Assembly: GCF_900113765.1 (NCBI RefSeq)
Contig: NZ_FOQO01000001.1
Location: 186,001-250,000, forward strand
Reading direction: 5' to 3'
Source: Parapedobacter indicus
Lineage (GTDB): Bacteria; Bacteroidota; Bacteroidia; Sphingobacteriales; Sphingobacteriaceae
DNA length: 64,000 bases
The notes beneath the pieces were generated by a model. That model saw only the letters and a list, made by a program, of their open reading frames with translations. It had not been told where the DNA came from and searched no databases. Position 1 is the stretch's first letter. Each line of letters opens with the position of its first letter. A program made the translations under genes and the position numbers. Below are positions 18,475-28,860 of the stretch, one piece after another.

Positions 18475-19890
18475 TCACAAGGCTACATTTTTCGACTGTT
18501 TTATCTGTATTTTCCGGCGGCGTTTTGCGTCGATGGTTACTCCATGAAAATCCCAATCTTCGGCATACTTGATGGATCCAGCTTCGCTGGCTCCGATGTA
18601 GATATTTTCGAAAAAAAACCGCTGCAACGGACGCTCTTTTAATCCCTCTGCATGGAATGCTTGTTGGATGTTTTTTGCCGTGAGGTGGGAGATAGAAATA
18701 TCCCGGAAAACAGGAATACCTCGCTCTTTGGGAACCACCGGTTCGAGTATGGTCACCCAATAATCCGGTACCTCGTGGATGGAGTAATGCTTCGGCAGCG
18801 AAGCATAGCTATAGGATGGATACCAATTGGAAGTAATTTCAAGGGCGATCCCCACGCTGTCCATTGTAATATGCTCGAAATGGACATCTTCCACCACACC
18901 GCCCCGGGTGGTGGCGGATTTGAACCGGATACCGGTACGCGTGCCCAGCGCTTTCAGGTGACGGGCGATAATATGACGCATGCTACCGGATGTTTCGCTG
19001 CCGAAGGTGATAAGTCCGGCTCCATTGCGGGAGACGCAATGTTGTACCAATACGTATTCCGTCGGGCGGTTTACGCGGAGCCCATCCCAATCCCTACCTG
19101 CCTTGAGACAGAAATTGTCGTCGTTGCAATCGATGTCTGCATTTTGAATTAATATCCAAGAAGAGGAATCGATGTCAATACCGTCGGTACTGGGGCCATG
19201 TCCGCCGATGTTATTCCGTATGGTGATCCCGTCGACGGTTACGTACGACGAATACAGGATGTGGACGGTCCAAAATCCAGCTCTTTTGAATGTCACATCT
19301 TCAATTAAAATATCCCAGCATCCATCTACAAGCAGTGTCCGTGGCCGCTTGGCGTCATAATCAACAATCCAACGCAGTTTCTTCCGGTCATAGTCATCGC
19401 GCAGCGCCCAATACGCATCCCAAAAAGGTTTTCCCTGGCCATCGATGACACCACCGCCTGTTACGGCGGCATTTTTTTGGTGAAGAATATTAATCAGTGC
19501 GGATGGCCACATCATTTCGATACCCGCTACACGCGTAGGAATTTCCGGATAATCGGCCAAATTCTGGCTTCCCAGCAATTCCACTCCCTCGTCAACCTGT
19601 AGCTGCACGCCACTTTTTAGGTAAAGTGACCCAGTTAGGTATTTTCCCTTATTGAATATCACTATCCCGCCGCCCTGCGCGGCACTGGCGTCGATAGCGG
19701 CTTGAATCGCAGCGGTGTTGAGTGTAGTTCCATCGGGGATTGCCCCATAGTCAGCCACGTTGAACAGCTTATCCGGGATATCCAGTTTGCGTACTCCTAC
19801 ATAAGATACCCATTCGGGATCCTCGGCTACGGCATCCGCCACCGAACTTACCAACGACAAAATACACAGGATTCGAAGGGAAAATTTCAT
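18475..19890 (-). CDS. GH28 family glycoside hydrolase (polygalacturonase-like) with altered GHG motif
   Basis: The 471-residue right-handed beta-helix enzyme has an N-terminal signal peptide. GH28 motifs are STDGID with Asp236 (usual NTD), DD at 257-258, and RFK at 322-324 (usual RIK). The motif that usually reads GHG reads GAG at 290-292, so its His is missing although the surroundings (ITFGSETSG) are conserved. It likely cuts galacturonan or rhamnogalacturonan in the periplasm. I start at ATG 19890 because the signal peptide begins there. A -33/-7 promoter lies at 19914-19945. Confidence 0.85.
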   Translation of the reverse strand: MKFSLRILCILSLVSSVADAVAEDPEWVSYVGVRKLDIPDKLFNVADYGAIPDGTTLNTAAIQAAIDASAAQGGGIVIFNKGKYLTGSLYLKSGVQLQVDEGVELLGSQNLADYPEIPTRVAGIEMMWPSALINILHQKNAAVTGGGVIDGQGKPFWDAYWALRDDYDRKKLRWIVDYDAKRPRTLLVDGCWDILIEDVTFKRAGFWTVHILYSSYVTVDGITIRNNIGGHGPSTDGIDIDSSSWILIQNADIDCNDDNFCLKAGRDWDGLRVNRPTEYVLVQHCVSRNGAGLITFGSETSGSMRHIIARHLKALGTRTGIRFKSATTRGGVVEDVHFEHITMDSVGIALEITSNWYPSYSYASLPKHYSIHEVPDYWVTILEPVVPKERGIPVFRDISISHLTAKNIQQAFHAEGLKERPLQRFFFENIYIGASEAGSIKYAEDWDFHGVTIDAKRRRKIQIKQSKNVAL

Positions 19891-19913
19891 TAACGATGGG
19901 ATTGATTCTCCTG

Positions 19914-19945
19914 CAAGTATAGACATAGCAGACTTATTAACCAAA
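19914..19945 (-). promoter_or_regulatory. Promoter of the GH28 gene
   Basis: On the minus strand TTTG (19942-19945) is followed after 20 bases by TATACTTG (19914-19921), close to the Bacteroidota TTTG-N19/20-TAnnTTTG promoter. It lies 24 bases upstream of the chosen ATG. No LacI-type palindrome of the kind found later in the locus is present here. Confidence 0.55.
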
Positions 19946-20098
19946 TTAACAATAGGCTCGTATCTTTGTTTGTCTTTCTTGTTGGTATCCCGAATCCGTA
20001 TATATTTCCTCGATAAAAGCGGTCTCTCAACGGCGGAGGAGAGATCGACAAACCGCGAAGCGCTCATGAATGCCATTCAAGACGAATACGCTATGAAT

Positions 20099-20144
20099 AA
20101 TTCGTTTTATATGCAACGCAATTATATTGCATATAAAACGAATT
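20099..20144. repeat. 18-base perfect inverted repeat upstream of DUF1801 gene
   Basis: Left arm AATTCGTTTTATATGCAA (20099-20116) and right arm TTGCATATAAAACGAATT (20127-20144) are perfect reverse complements with a 10-base spacer. The right arm contains the TTG -33 box of the promoter at 20127-20156. There is no T tract and a promoter follows, so an operator is more likely than a terminator. Confidence 0.85.
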
Positions 20145-20156
20145 TATCTAAGTTTG
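20127..20156 (+). promoter_or_regulatory. Promoter of the DUF1801 gene
   Basis: TTG at 20127-20129, then 19 bases, then TAAGTTTG at 20149-20156: a full match to the Bacteroidota TTG-N19-TAnnTTTG promoter. The -7 box ends only 3 bases before the ATG at 20160, so the transcript should have almost no leader. The -33 box lies in the right arm of the inverted repeat. Confidence 0.7.
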
Positions 20157-20159
20157 TAT

Positions 20160-20552
20160 ATGATGAACGAATCGATCCAAACATATCACGCTTTTCTGCA
20201 AGGCGAAGATCGTGAAATCGCAAATCTTCTGTATATGGAAATCAGCGCTCAGCTTCCTGAAGCAGAAGGGAAAAAATGGCACGGTCACCCCGTTTGGTTC
20301 TTAGCTGGAAATCCAGTTGTAGGATACGCCAAGCGCAAAGATGGTATCAACCTGATGTTCTGGAGCGGCCAATCGTTTGACGAACCCCTTCTGAAAAAGG
20401 AAGGAAAATTTCAAGCAGCTGAAATCCGTTACACGGCCGCAAGAGAGCTCAATTCCACCGATCTGAAACGATGGCTCAAAAAAGCCCGTGACATCCAGTG
20501 GGACTACAAGAACATAGTCAAACGCAAAGGTGTGTTAGAGCGACTTAGGTAA
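20160..20552 (+). CDS. DUF1801 domain-containing protein
   Basis: The 130-residue soluble protein (MMNESIQTYHAFLQGEDREI) matches the DUF1801/YdhG-like family of small proteins; the core GKKWHGHPVWFLAGNPVVGYAKRKDGINLMFWSG and a Lys-rich C-terminus (LKKARDIQWDYKNIVKRKG) are typical. The function is unknown. Start is one of two adjacent ATG codons (20160 or 20163); an in-frame GTG-like start further upstream would run through the promoter. It sits behind a palindrome-bearing promoter and converges on the ABC-F gene with a 7-base gap. It appears unrelated to the flanking pectin genes. Confidence 0.78.
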   Translation: MMNESIQTYHAFLQGEDREIANLLYMEISAQLPEAEGKKWHGHPVWFLAGNPVVGYAKRKDGINLMFWSGQSFDEPLLKKEGKFQAAEIRYTAARELNSTDLKRWLKKARDIQWDYKNIVKRKGVLERLR

Positions 20553-20559
20553 CCAACGC

Positions 20560-22206
<1,647 letters not shown>

Positions 22207-22245
22207 TTAAATACGAAATAAGAAGTTAGGGATACGAAGTACCCC

Positions 22246-23253
22246 TTATCGTTGTATCAGCTCCGTTTCCAATACGATGTTTTCGAAATCGTATACCGGG
22301 TAGCGGCTTTCAATCAGTTGAATGAGCATCTCCATGGCTACCTGGCCCATTTTAAACGCAGGTTGGCGAATGCAAGTAAAACCCGGTTGTAGCAGGTCTA
22401 GCACGTCTGAATTGGAAAATCCGGCTACGGCAGGGTGGGATTCCCTAGGCATTAGTTTGTTGTAGGCACTGAGACATCCCATGCTGAGGCGGTCGCTGGC
22501 CACAAAAATAGCGTCAGGTTTTTCCCTAAGGTTAATAAAATAACGAGCGGCTTCGTCCACTTCCTCTTGCACGCGCCCGCCGTGATGACAATAGCGGATG
22601 AGTGACTCATCCAAGGGAATGTCGCATTGTCGCAAGGCTTCCTCATATCCTTCCAGACGCTCGGCTGTAATGGATAAATGCGGGGCATTGGCCAAATGGG
22701 CAATTTTTTTGAATCCCCGGTCAATCAAGGACAATGTAGCCTGTTTGGCGCCCTTCCGGTTGTCGGATGTCACGGTATGGGTTTCGAAATCATCAATTAC
22801 CCGATCAAAAAAGACGATGGGCAGTCCTTGTTCATGCAGCTTTAGAATATGAGAGAAGTCTTTGGTCTCTGCCGACATGGAAATCAGTAATCCATCCACC
22901 GCACGGTTGGCCAGGTGTTGTATATTAACCACCTCGCGTTCGTAGGCATCGTGGCTTTGTGAAATAATGACGTGGTAACCTTTGCCGTAGGCTACCGACT
23001 CAATGCCGTCGATGGCCTGTGAGAAAAAGCTATTGGCCACTTCGCATACTACTACGCCAATGGAGTAGCTCCGGCCGTGACGTAGGCTGGAAGCTATGGG
23101 GTTACGGCGGTAATTGTGCTTTTCGGCGTATTCAATCACACGTTTCTTTGTTTCCTCGTTGATCTCGTAACTATCACTCAATGCCCGCGAAACGGTAGAG
23201 GGCGAAAGTTCCAGCGCGTGGGCGATGTCTTTTATGGTAATGGGCTTGAACAC
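22246..23253 (-). CDS. LacI family transcriptional regulator (probable hexuronate/pectin locus regulator)
   Basis: The 335-residue repressor has an N-terminal LacI helix-turn-helix (TIKDIAHALELSPSTVSRALSD, about residues 6-27), the hinge region (about 45-60), and a periplasmic-binding-protein-like sensor domain (SIGVVVCEVANSFFSQAIDGIE). The start is GTG at 23253; the neighbouring ATG is out of frame. TAGTTTTG on the minus strand (23273-23280) is its -7-like element. It is divergent from the sigma factor gene and is the only LacI-type regulator in the window, so it is the best candidate to bind the palindromes in the locus. Effector unknown. Confidence 0.9.
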   Translation of the reverse strand: MFKPITIKDIAHALELSPSTVSRALSDSYEINEETKKRVIEYAEKHNYRRNPIASSLRHGRSYSIGVVVCEVANSFFSQAIDGIESVAYGKGYHVIISQSHDAYEREVVNIQHLANRAVDGLLISMSAETKDFSHILKLHEQGLPIVFFDRVIDDFETHTVTSDNRKGAKQATLSLIDRGFKKIAHLANAPHLSITAERLEGYEEALRQCDIPLDESLIRYCHHGGRVQEEVDEAARYFINLREKPDAIFVASDRLSMGCLSAYNKLMPRESHPAVAGFSNSDVLDLLQPGFTCIRQPAFKMGQVAMEMLIQLIESRYPVYDFENIVLETELIQR

Positions 23254-23308
23254 GGGTAAATCATTGTTTCTACAAAACTAAAAAAAAAGCGGACTTTTCA
23301 GCTGTTCA

Positions 23309-23340
23309 TCCATCGGTTTCCCTGGCGACTGCGTATTTTA
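23309..23340. promoter_or_regulatory. Weak operator-like site between lacI-type gene and sigma gene (site A)
   Basis: The stretch ending CGACTGCGTATTTTA is similar to site B upstream of GH106 (CGATTGCGTATTTTA); about 13 of 22 bases match before it and GCGTATTTTA matches exactly. It is not a palindrome. It lies about 100 bases before the sigma gene and upstream of the divergent LacI-type gene. Confidence 0.35.
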
Positions 23341-23432
23341 GGGAGGGGGTGTATTTAATACCTGGATTTTTTTTATGTTTGTTAAACAATTATAAACGAT
23401 AAGCGGCGATTTCACACATTTAGACGCTAGCT

Positions 23433-24032
23433 ATGCAATCTGAGGGTAAGATTAGGATATTACTTTCGCAGCTTCGTGACGGCAGTGAATGTGCATTTGA
23501 GCAGTTATATCATATGCACAGCAATATGCTGTTGGCTAATATCAGGTCTTTAGTAAAAGATCGAGAAGTTTCCTGTGACATTCTTCAGGACCTCTATGTG
23601 AAGGTATGGGAATATCGCCATTCCATTGACCCAAGTAAATCCTACGAGGCTTTTTTGTTTACGATGGCTCGAAACCTGGTTTATGATTACCTTCGAAAAA
23701 CTGCACGTGATAGGAAGAAACGGGTTGAGCTTCTGAATGTTGTCTTGGAATCCTATCCTCATGTGGAAGAATATATGATGGCGAAAGAACAGGAAGGGTT
23801 GCTGGTGAACGCCGTGAATCAGTTACCCGAACAATGTCGAAAGGTATATACACTCAGTAAACTGGAAGGAAAAAGCCACCAGGAAATCAGTCATATGCTG
23901 TGCATCTCGCTGGCTACCGTTAATAACCACATGGTCAATGCGAATCGGAAAGTACGTTCTTTTTTGCTCCATCACAAAGAAGTTTCGTTGATGATCCTGC
24001 TATATGTTGTTTCGCAAAGCCTAAAATTTTAA
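23433..24032 (+). CDS. ECF RNA polymerase sigma-70 factor (FecI-like)
   Basis: The 199-residue factor has sigma region 2 (about residues 24-92, ILQDLYVKVWEYRHSID, YEAFLFTMARNLVYDYLR) and region 4 (about 125-178, LPEQCRKVYTLSKLEGKSHQEISHMLCISLATVNNHM). The tail SLMILLYVVSQSLKF is hydrophobic. The next gene is a FecR-type anti-sigma factor, then a SusC with an STN domain, the standard layout for TonB-dependent trans-envelope signalling. A weak operator-like site is about 100 bases upstream. Confidence 0.92.
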   Translation: MQSEGKIRILLSQLRDGSECAFEQLYHMHSNMLLANIRSLVKDREVSCDILQDLYVKVWEYRHSIDPSKSYEAFLFTMARNLVYDYLRKTARDRKKRVELLNVVLESYPHVEEYMMAKEQEGLLVNAVNQLPEQCRKVYTLSKLEGKSHQEISHMLCISLATVNNHMVNANRKVRSFLLHHKEVSLMILLYVVSQSLKF

Positions 24033-24134
24033 TGTTGATATTCAATTAGATAAATTGAATATCATTCTTTTTTTCGAACGGACTAGTTATTGTTTTTCAC
24101 CGGTTCGTATTCCCCATATATAACCAATGATCCT

Positions 24135-25292
24135 ATGGGGCGCTTCGAAGCACTATTACGGAAATATCAGGCTAATCGCTGTACGCCCGAAGAACTGGAA
24201 GAATTGCTGGCACACTTCGGCAGCGATTTGAATACAGAGGAGATCAAAAAAGCCATCGAACAGCAATTGATCGAGAAGGGAGGGGAAACAAAGGAACTGC
24301 GGAGTGAAACCGATGAAATTTATAAACAAATTAAACGACGCATCTATACGCCCAAGCGATCTTATGGAAGACGTGTCTATCGATGGTGGGCGGCGGCTGC
24401 CATTCTTTTTTGCGGCTCTCTTGTTGGTTATTATTTGACCAATAGCGATCACTTACCTGTTAGCGAACCCAACCCGAATACACCCGGACCAATCGTCGCC
24501 GGAGGAAATCGGGCTACGTTGACGTTGGCGAATGGAGATACGATTCTGCTAACAAATTCTGCCAACGGACAACTGGCCGAGGATGGGGGAGTGGCCATTC
24601 AAAAAACACATGACGGACAATTGGTTTATACATCTGCAGCGGGCGAAAGCAACGGCGTAACCGGAACAAACCAGTTGACCACGCCCAACGGCGGAATATA
24701 TAATGTCGTTTTATCGGATGGATCACACGTATGGCTAAATGCGGCTTCCACGCTCAGCTATCCGTTGATGTTCACGGACGATGAGCGGTGGGTTGAATTG
24801 AGTGGAGAGGCTTATTTCGAAATTGTCCATGATACGAAGCCATTTAAAGTCATCAGCAACGGGCAAATCGTCCACGTATTGGGCACAGCATTTAATGTAG
24901 ATGCCTATGCCAATGCGGCCGCGATCCGGACGACGCTGCTTCAGGGTGCCGTCAAACTTTCCTACCAGAATCGGGAAACATTGTTGAAACCCGGAGAAAT
25001 GGCCGTGAATGATTTAAAGGGGAAAATACAGATAAAACCGGCAGACAGAGACAAGATATTGGCATGGAAAAATGGAATGTTTGTTTTCAACAACGAAAGT
25101 ATTGCCGATATCATGCGCAAAGTAGCACGCTGGTATGACATCGAAGTAACCTATGAAGACGCGGTAGCCGACAAGAAATTATGGGGTACCGTATCTCGTT
25201 ACCGAACCATTAACGAACTACTGGACAATATTGCGCTGGCAGGTAACATTAACTACAGAATCGAAGGAAGGAGGGTCATTCTAATGAAATAG
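24135..25292 (+). CDS. FecR family anti-sigma factor
   Basis: The 385-residue protein has a cytoplasmic N-terminal helical region (residues 1-80, sigma binding by family analogy), one transmembrane segment (about 84-101, WWAAAAILFCGSLVGYYL), a periplasmic FecR domain (about 170-265, LTTPNGGIYNVVLSDGSHVWLNA) and a C-terminal DUF4974/STN-like region (about 310-385). It should hold the ECF sigma factor inactive until SusC1 reports substrate through its STN domain. The ATG at 24135 is chosen because an in-frame TTG at 24090 adds 15 unrelated residues. Confidence 0.9.
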   Translation: MGRFEALLRKYQANRCTPEELEELLAHFGSDLNTEEIKKAIEQQLIEKGGETKELRSETDEIYKQIKRRIYTPKRSYGRRVYRWWAAAAILFCGSLVGYYLTNSDHLPVSEPNPNTPGPIVAGGNRATLTLANGDTILLTNSANGQLAEDGGVAIQKTHDGQLVYTSAAGESNGVTGTNQLTTPNGGIYNVVLSDGSHVWLNAASTLSYPLMFTDDERWVELSGEAYFEIVHDTKPFKVISNGQIVHVLGTAFNVDAYANAAAIRTTLLQGAVKLSYQNRETLLKPGEMAVNDLKGKIQIKPADRDKILAWKNGMFVFNNESIADIMRKVARWYDIEVTYEDAVADKKLWGTVSRYRTINELLDNIALAGNINYRIEGRRVILMK

Positions 25293-25323
25293 GGCAGTTC
25301 TTTTTCCAACACGAAAGACCAAA

Positions 25324-25349
25324 AACCAGAAGCCTGGCCGCTTCTGGTT
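25324..25349. other. 10-base hairpin between anti-sigma and susC1
   Basis: AACCAGAAGC (25324-25333) and GCTTCTGGTT (25340-25349) form a perfect stem with a 6-base loop. No T tract follows, so it may be an mRNA processing or attenuation structure rather than a terminator. Confidence 0.5.
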
Positions 25350-25491
25350 AGCAACAGTCTAAATTAGGCTGTTGGGGGTCATAGTTAATTGTATTGCATA
25401 ACCAATTTTCTAAAACCACATTCAAATGTATGTAAATTTTATTGTACCTCGACGCACGAAGTGTTTGTGTATCCAATCAAAGTTATGGCGA

Positions 25492-28400
25492 ATGATGAAA
25501 CTTTCAGTTTTGTTTGTTATGGTGGCTTTTATGCATGTGAGTGCCGCATCGAATGCGCAGCAAATCACCTTACATAAAACGAATGCAAAACTCAGCGAGA
25601 CCTTAGAGGATATTCGCAAACAAAGCGGTTACAGTTTATTGTGCGATGCCGATTTAATCAATCGCGCATATCCCGTAACGATCGCTGTAGAGAGCGTTTC
25701 GCTAGAAGAAGCATTGCAGAAAAGCCTCCTTGGTCAGCCTTTTTCTTATAAAATCAACAACCGGACGATTGTCATTCATGCGAAGCATGAATCGCCGGGA
25801 CGGTTGCAGCAACAACCCCCACAGCGGCAGGTAACCGGAAAAGTAGTCGACGGTAACAATCAGCCTCTTTCTGGGGTTTCCGTAAAGCTTAAAGGTGGGC
25901 AGGCTACAACCGTTACCGATGCCGATGGCTTGTTTACATCCCTGATACCGAGTGACAATGCAACGCTGATTTTTACATTCATCGGTTTTGCAAGCCAGGA
26001 AGTTGCCGTTCGGGCAGGTTCCACCGTGAATGTGAAGATGGTTGAAGAAAGCAGTGACCTGGATGAAGTCGTCGTTGTGGGCTATGGGACGATGAGAAAA
26101 CGGGACTTGACGGGTTCGGTGTCCTCCATTAAATCGGAAGATATAAAGCGTTCTCCCGTCACCTCGTTTGATCAGGCTATTCAAGGCAAAGCAGCCGGGG
26201 TACAGGTAACGCAAGCCTCTTCAGCTCCAGGTGGTAGAGTTGTGATCAGGGTTCGTGGAGGTAACTCATTAAGTAGCAGTAATGAACCGTTGTATGTGGT
26301 GGATGGCTTTCCTATTTCCGCCGGGAGTTCTGCCGGCGGTAACGGTACCGCGCAAAATCCGTTGGCAACATTAAATACGGCAGACATTGCCTCCATAGAA
26401 ATATTAAAGGATGCATCGGCAACTGCAATTTATGGAGCCCGTGGTGCCAACGGAGTCGTACTAATCACTACAAAAAGAGGGAGTGTAGGAAAGCCGCAAG
26501 TTACATTCGATACGTATTATGGCGTTCAAACATTAATAAAAAAGCTCGATATGATGAATGCTATGGAATACGCGACATTGGTAAATGAAGCAAGAGCCAA
26601 TGACGGACAAGATCCGGTATTTCCCAATCCAAACAATCCACATTATTTTCCTGAGATTTCTTCGTTAGGTAAAGGTATAGATTATCAAGACCAGGTATTC
26701 ACTAGCGCACCTACTCAGAATCATAATATAGGTATTAACGGAGGTAACGAAGGCATTCGTTATTCTATAGGTGGAGGCTATTTTGGTCAGGAAGGGATTA
26801 TTAAGAACAGTGATTTCAACCGTGCTTCTTTCCGTTCCAATTTGGACATACAAATAATACCGAATCTGACGGTTAATACGAATATCTCTGCCAGTCATAT
26901 CTGGGCCAATGGAATGCCTTCTGAAGGCGATGGAGGTGGAGGTACCGGCGGAGTTGTGCACGGCGCAATTACAATGCCTGCTTCTGTGCCTATTTTTGAT
27001 GAAGATGGGAGTTATACCATGACCAACCCTACCCCTGGAAGTACTCCCAGTAATAACCCCATTGCTACAGTCAATCATTATAAAGATAAGCAGGAAATCG
27101 ATCGTCTGCTGGGTTCTGTAGATGTAAATTGGGAAATAAGAAACGATTTGACGTTAAAAGTTACTTTTGGAGCAGATCGATCTACTGCCAACAGGTCGTA
27201 CTACTGGCCTAAAGAAACACATCGAGGATATACCAAAGACGGAGAGGCTTATCAACGATACCGCAGAGATGCCTCTTACCTGAATGAAAATATTTTAACT
27301 TACAATAAAGTGTTCGGGGACCATTCCATTAACGCGATGGGTGGATTTACCTGGCAGGTATTTCATTACAAAAGTTTTGAAACGTCGTCCACCGGTTATT
27401 CCACAGATTTATATTTGGCAGACAATTTAGGGGCCGGAACAACATATGGCCAACCCGGATCCAGCAGAACACAAAGCCAGTTGGCATCTTACCTAGGCCG
27501 ATTAAACTACGTCTACAAAGACCGGTACTTGTTTACGTTTACCGCCCGGTCTGATGGGAGTTCTAAATTCGGAGCAAATAATAAATGGTCTTTCTTTCCT
27601 TCCGTTGCAGTGGCCTGGCGCGCTTCCGAAGAGGAATTCATGCAAAGCTTGTATTGGCTGTCTGATCTTAAACTAAGAACGAGTTATGGAAAGACAGGTA
27701 ATCAGAATATCGATAGTTACAAATCGATGGCCATGCTTGGAACCATGAATTATCCGCTGGGAGGAGCTCTGAATTCCGGTGCAGGACCTAATAATATCCC
27801 CAATCCGGATCTGAAATGGGAAACAACGGCAACGACAGATGTAGGTTTGGATATGGGGTTGTTCAATAACAGATTATCGTTAGTTGTTGATTATTATTAT
27901 AAAAAGACAACCGATTTGTTATGGAATATCAGTACGCCAAGTTCAACTGGATTCACATCCATATTCAAAAACATCGGAAGCCTTGAAAACAAAGGATTGG
28001 AAATGGCACTGGGAGCAGATGCACTTACCGGACAGTTTAAATGGAATACACAGTTGAACTGGTCGAGAAACCGCAACAAGGTATTGGAAATCCCAGGATA
28101 CACCCCCAGTACGCAAGGTTCAATATCCGGCCATTTGAAAATAAACGGAAGTTGGCTTGAACCCGGATTGCCTGTTGGTGTTTGGAATTTGCTGAAGTAT
28201 GACGGAGTATTCCAGAACGAGGAACAATTAGCAGAAGGGCCTCATTCCTCAAGCAACGACCAGTTAGGAGATGCTCGGTTTGTAGATAGAAATGGTGACG
28301 GTACGATCAATTATACGGACGACCGGATGATTGTAGGCGATCCGAATCCGGATTTTATCTATGGATGGACGAATAACTTTTCTTTTAAGGGATTTGACCT

Positions 28401-28833
28401 TTCCGTCTATATCCAGGGTTCGCAGGGCAATGATATCCTCAATGTACAACGAGCTGAAACGAATGTATCAGGCCCGTGGGGAAATCAACGGCGAGAAATG
28501 CTGGACCGTTGGACGCCCGCCAATACAACCAGCGGTATCCCCAGGGCACGGGTAACCGTAGACCCGTTGCTTCTGCAGTCCGACTGGTTGATTGAAGACG
28601 GTAGTTATTTGCGCTTTAAGACCATATCGTTAGGATATACGTTCGAGAATTTGAAGTTTATAAACTCACTGCGTTTGTATGTGACCGGGCAGAATCTGAT
28701 AACCATAACCGACTATCAGGGTTTCGATCCGGAGGTAAACTCCCCAGGGAACAGCAATCTCCAATTAGGCGTCGATTATAACGCATATCCGTCTTATAAG
28801 GCGATGCTGTTCGGCATGAATATATCATTCTGA
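25492..28833 (+). CDS. SusC/RagA TonB-dependent transporter with STN domain (SusC1)
   Basis: The about 1,113-residue outer-membrane transporter has a signal peptide (MMKLSVLFVMVAFMHVSAASNAQ), an STN domain (about 24-80, QQITLHKTNAKLSETLEDIRKQSG), a carboxypeptidase-regulatory-like domain (about 110-185, VTGKVVDGNNQPLSGVSVKL), a TonB plug (DEVVVVGYG, SGS-type), and a 22-strand barrel finishing in MLFGMNISF. The STN domain links it to the FecR anti-sigma factor just upstream. An upstream in-frame start (25426) is possible. With SusD1 it likely imports oligosaccharides, but the ligand is not readable. Confidence 0.92.
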   Translation: MMKLSVLFVMVAFMHVSAASNAQQITLHKTNAKLSETLEDIRKQSGYSLLCDADLINRAYPVTIAVESVSLEEALQKSLLGQPFSYKINNRTIVIHAKHESPGRLQQQPPQRQVTGKVVDGNNQPLSGVSVKLKGGQATTVTDADGLFTSLIPSDNATLIFTFIGFASQEVAVRAGSTVNVKMVEESSDLDEVVVVGYGTMRKRDLTGSVSSIKSEDIKRSPVTSFDQAIQGKAAGVQVTQASSAPGGRVVIRVRGGNSLSSSNEPLYVVDGFPISAGSSAGGNGTAQNPLATLNTADIASIEILKDASATAIYGARGANGVVLITTKRGSVGKPQVTFDTYYGVQTLIKKLDMMNAMEYATLVNEARANDGQDPVFPNPNNPHYFPEISSLGKGIDYQDQVFTSAPTQNHNIGINGGNEGIRYSIGGGYFGQEGIIKNSDFNRASFRSNLDIQIIPNLTVNTNISASHIWANGMPSEGDGGGGTGGVVHGAITMPASVPIFDEDGSYTMTNPTPGSTPSNNPIATVNHYKDKQEIDRLLGSVDVNWEIRNDLTLKVTFGADRSTANRSYYWPKETHRGYTKDGEAYQRYRRDASYLNENILTYNKVFGDHSINAMGGFTWQVFHYKSFETSSTGYSTDLYLADNLGAGTTYGQPGSSRTQSQLASYLGRLNYVYKDRYLFTFTARSDGSSKFGANNKWSFFPSVAVAWRASEEEFMQSLYWLSDLKLRTSYGKTGNQNIDSYKSMAMLGTMNYPLGGALNSGAGPNNIPNPDLKWETTATTDVGLDMGLFNNRLSLVVDYYYKKTTDLLWNISTPSSTGFTSIFKNIGSLENKGLEMALGADALTGQFKWNTQLNWSRNRNKVLEIPGYTPSTQGSISGHLKINGSWLEPGLPVGVWNLLKYDGVFQNEEQLAEGPHSSSNDQLGDARFVDRNGDGTINYTDDRMIVGDPNPDFIYGWTNNFSFKGFDLSVYIQGSQGNDILNVQRAETNVSGPWGNQRREMLDRWTPANTTSGIPRARVTVDPLLLQSDWLIEDGSYLRFKTISLGYTFENLKFINSLRLYVTGQNLITITDYQGFDPEVNSPGNSNLQLGVDYNAYPSYKAMLFGMNISF

Positions 28834-28860
28834 TTAACTAATTATTAATGTGTGATGATT

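Noticed and set aside
19970-20215. A small reading frame starting with TTG at 19970 that reaches into the DUF1801 gene region
   Set aside because: It starts on a non-ATG codon, has no recognisable similarity, and runs through a perfect inverted repeat and a promoter that belong to the DUF1801 gene.
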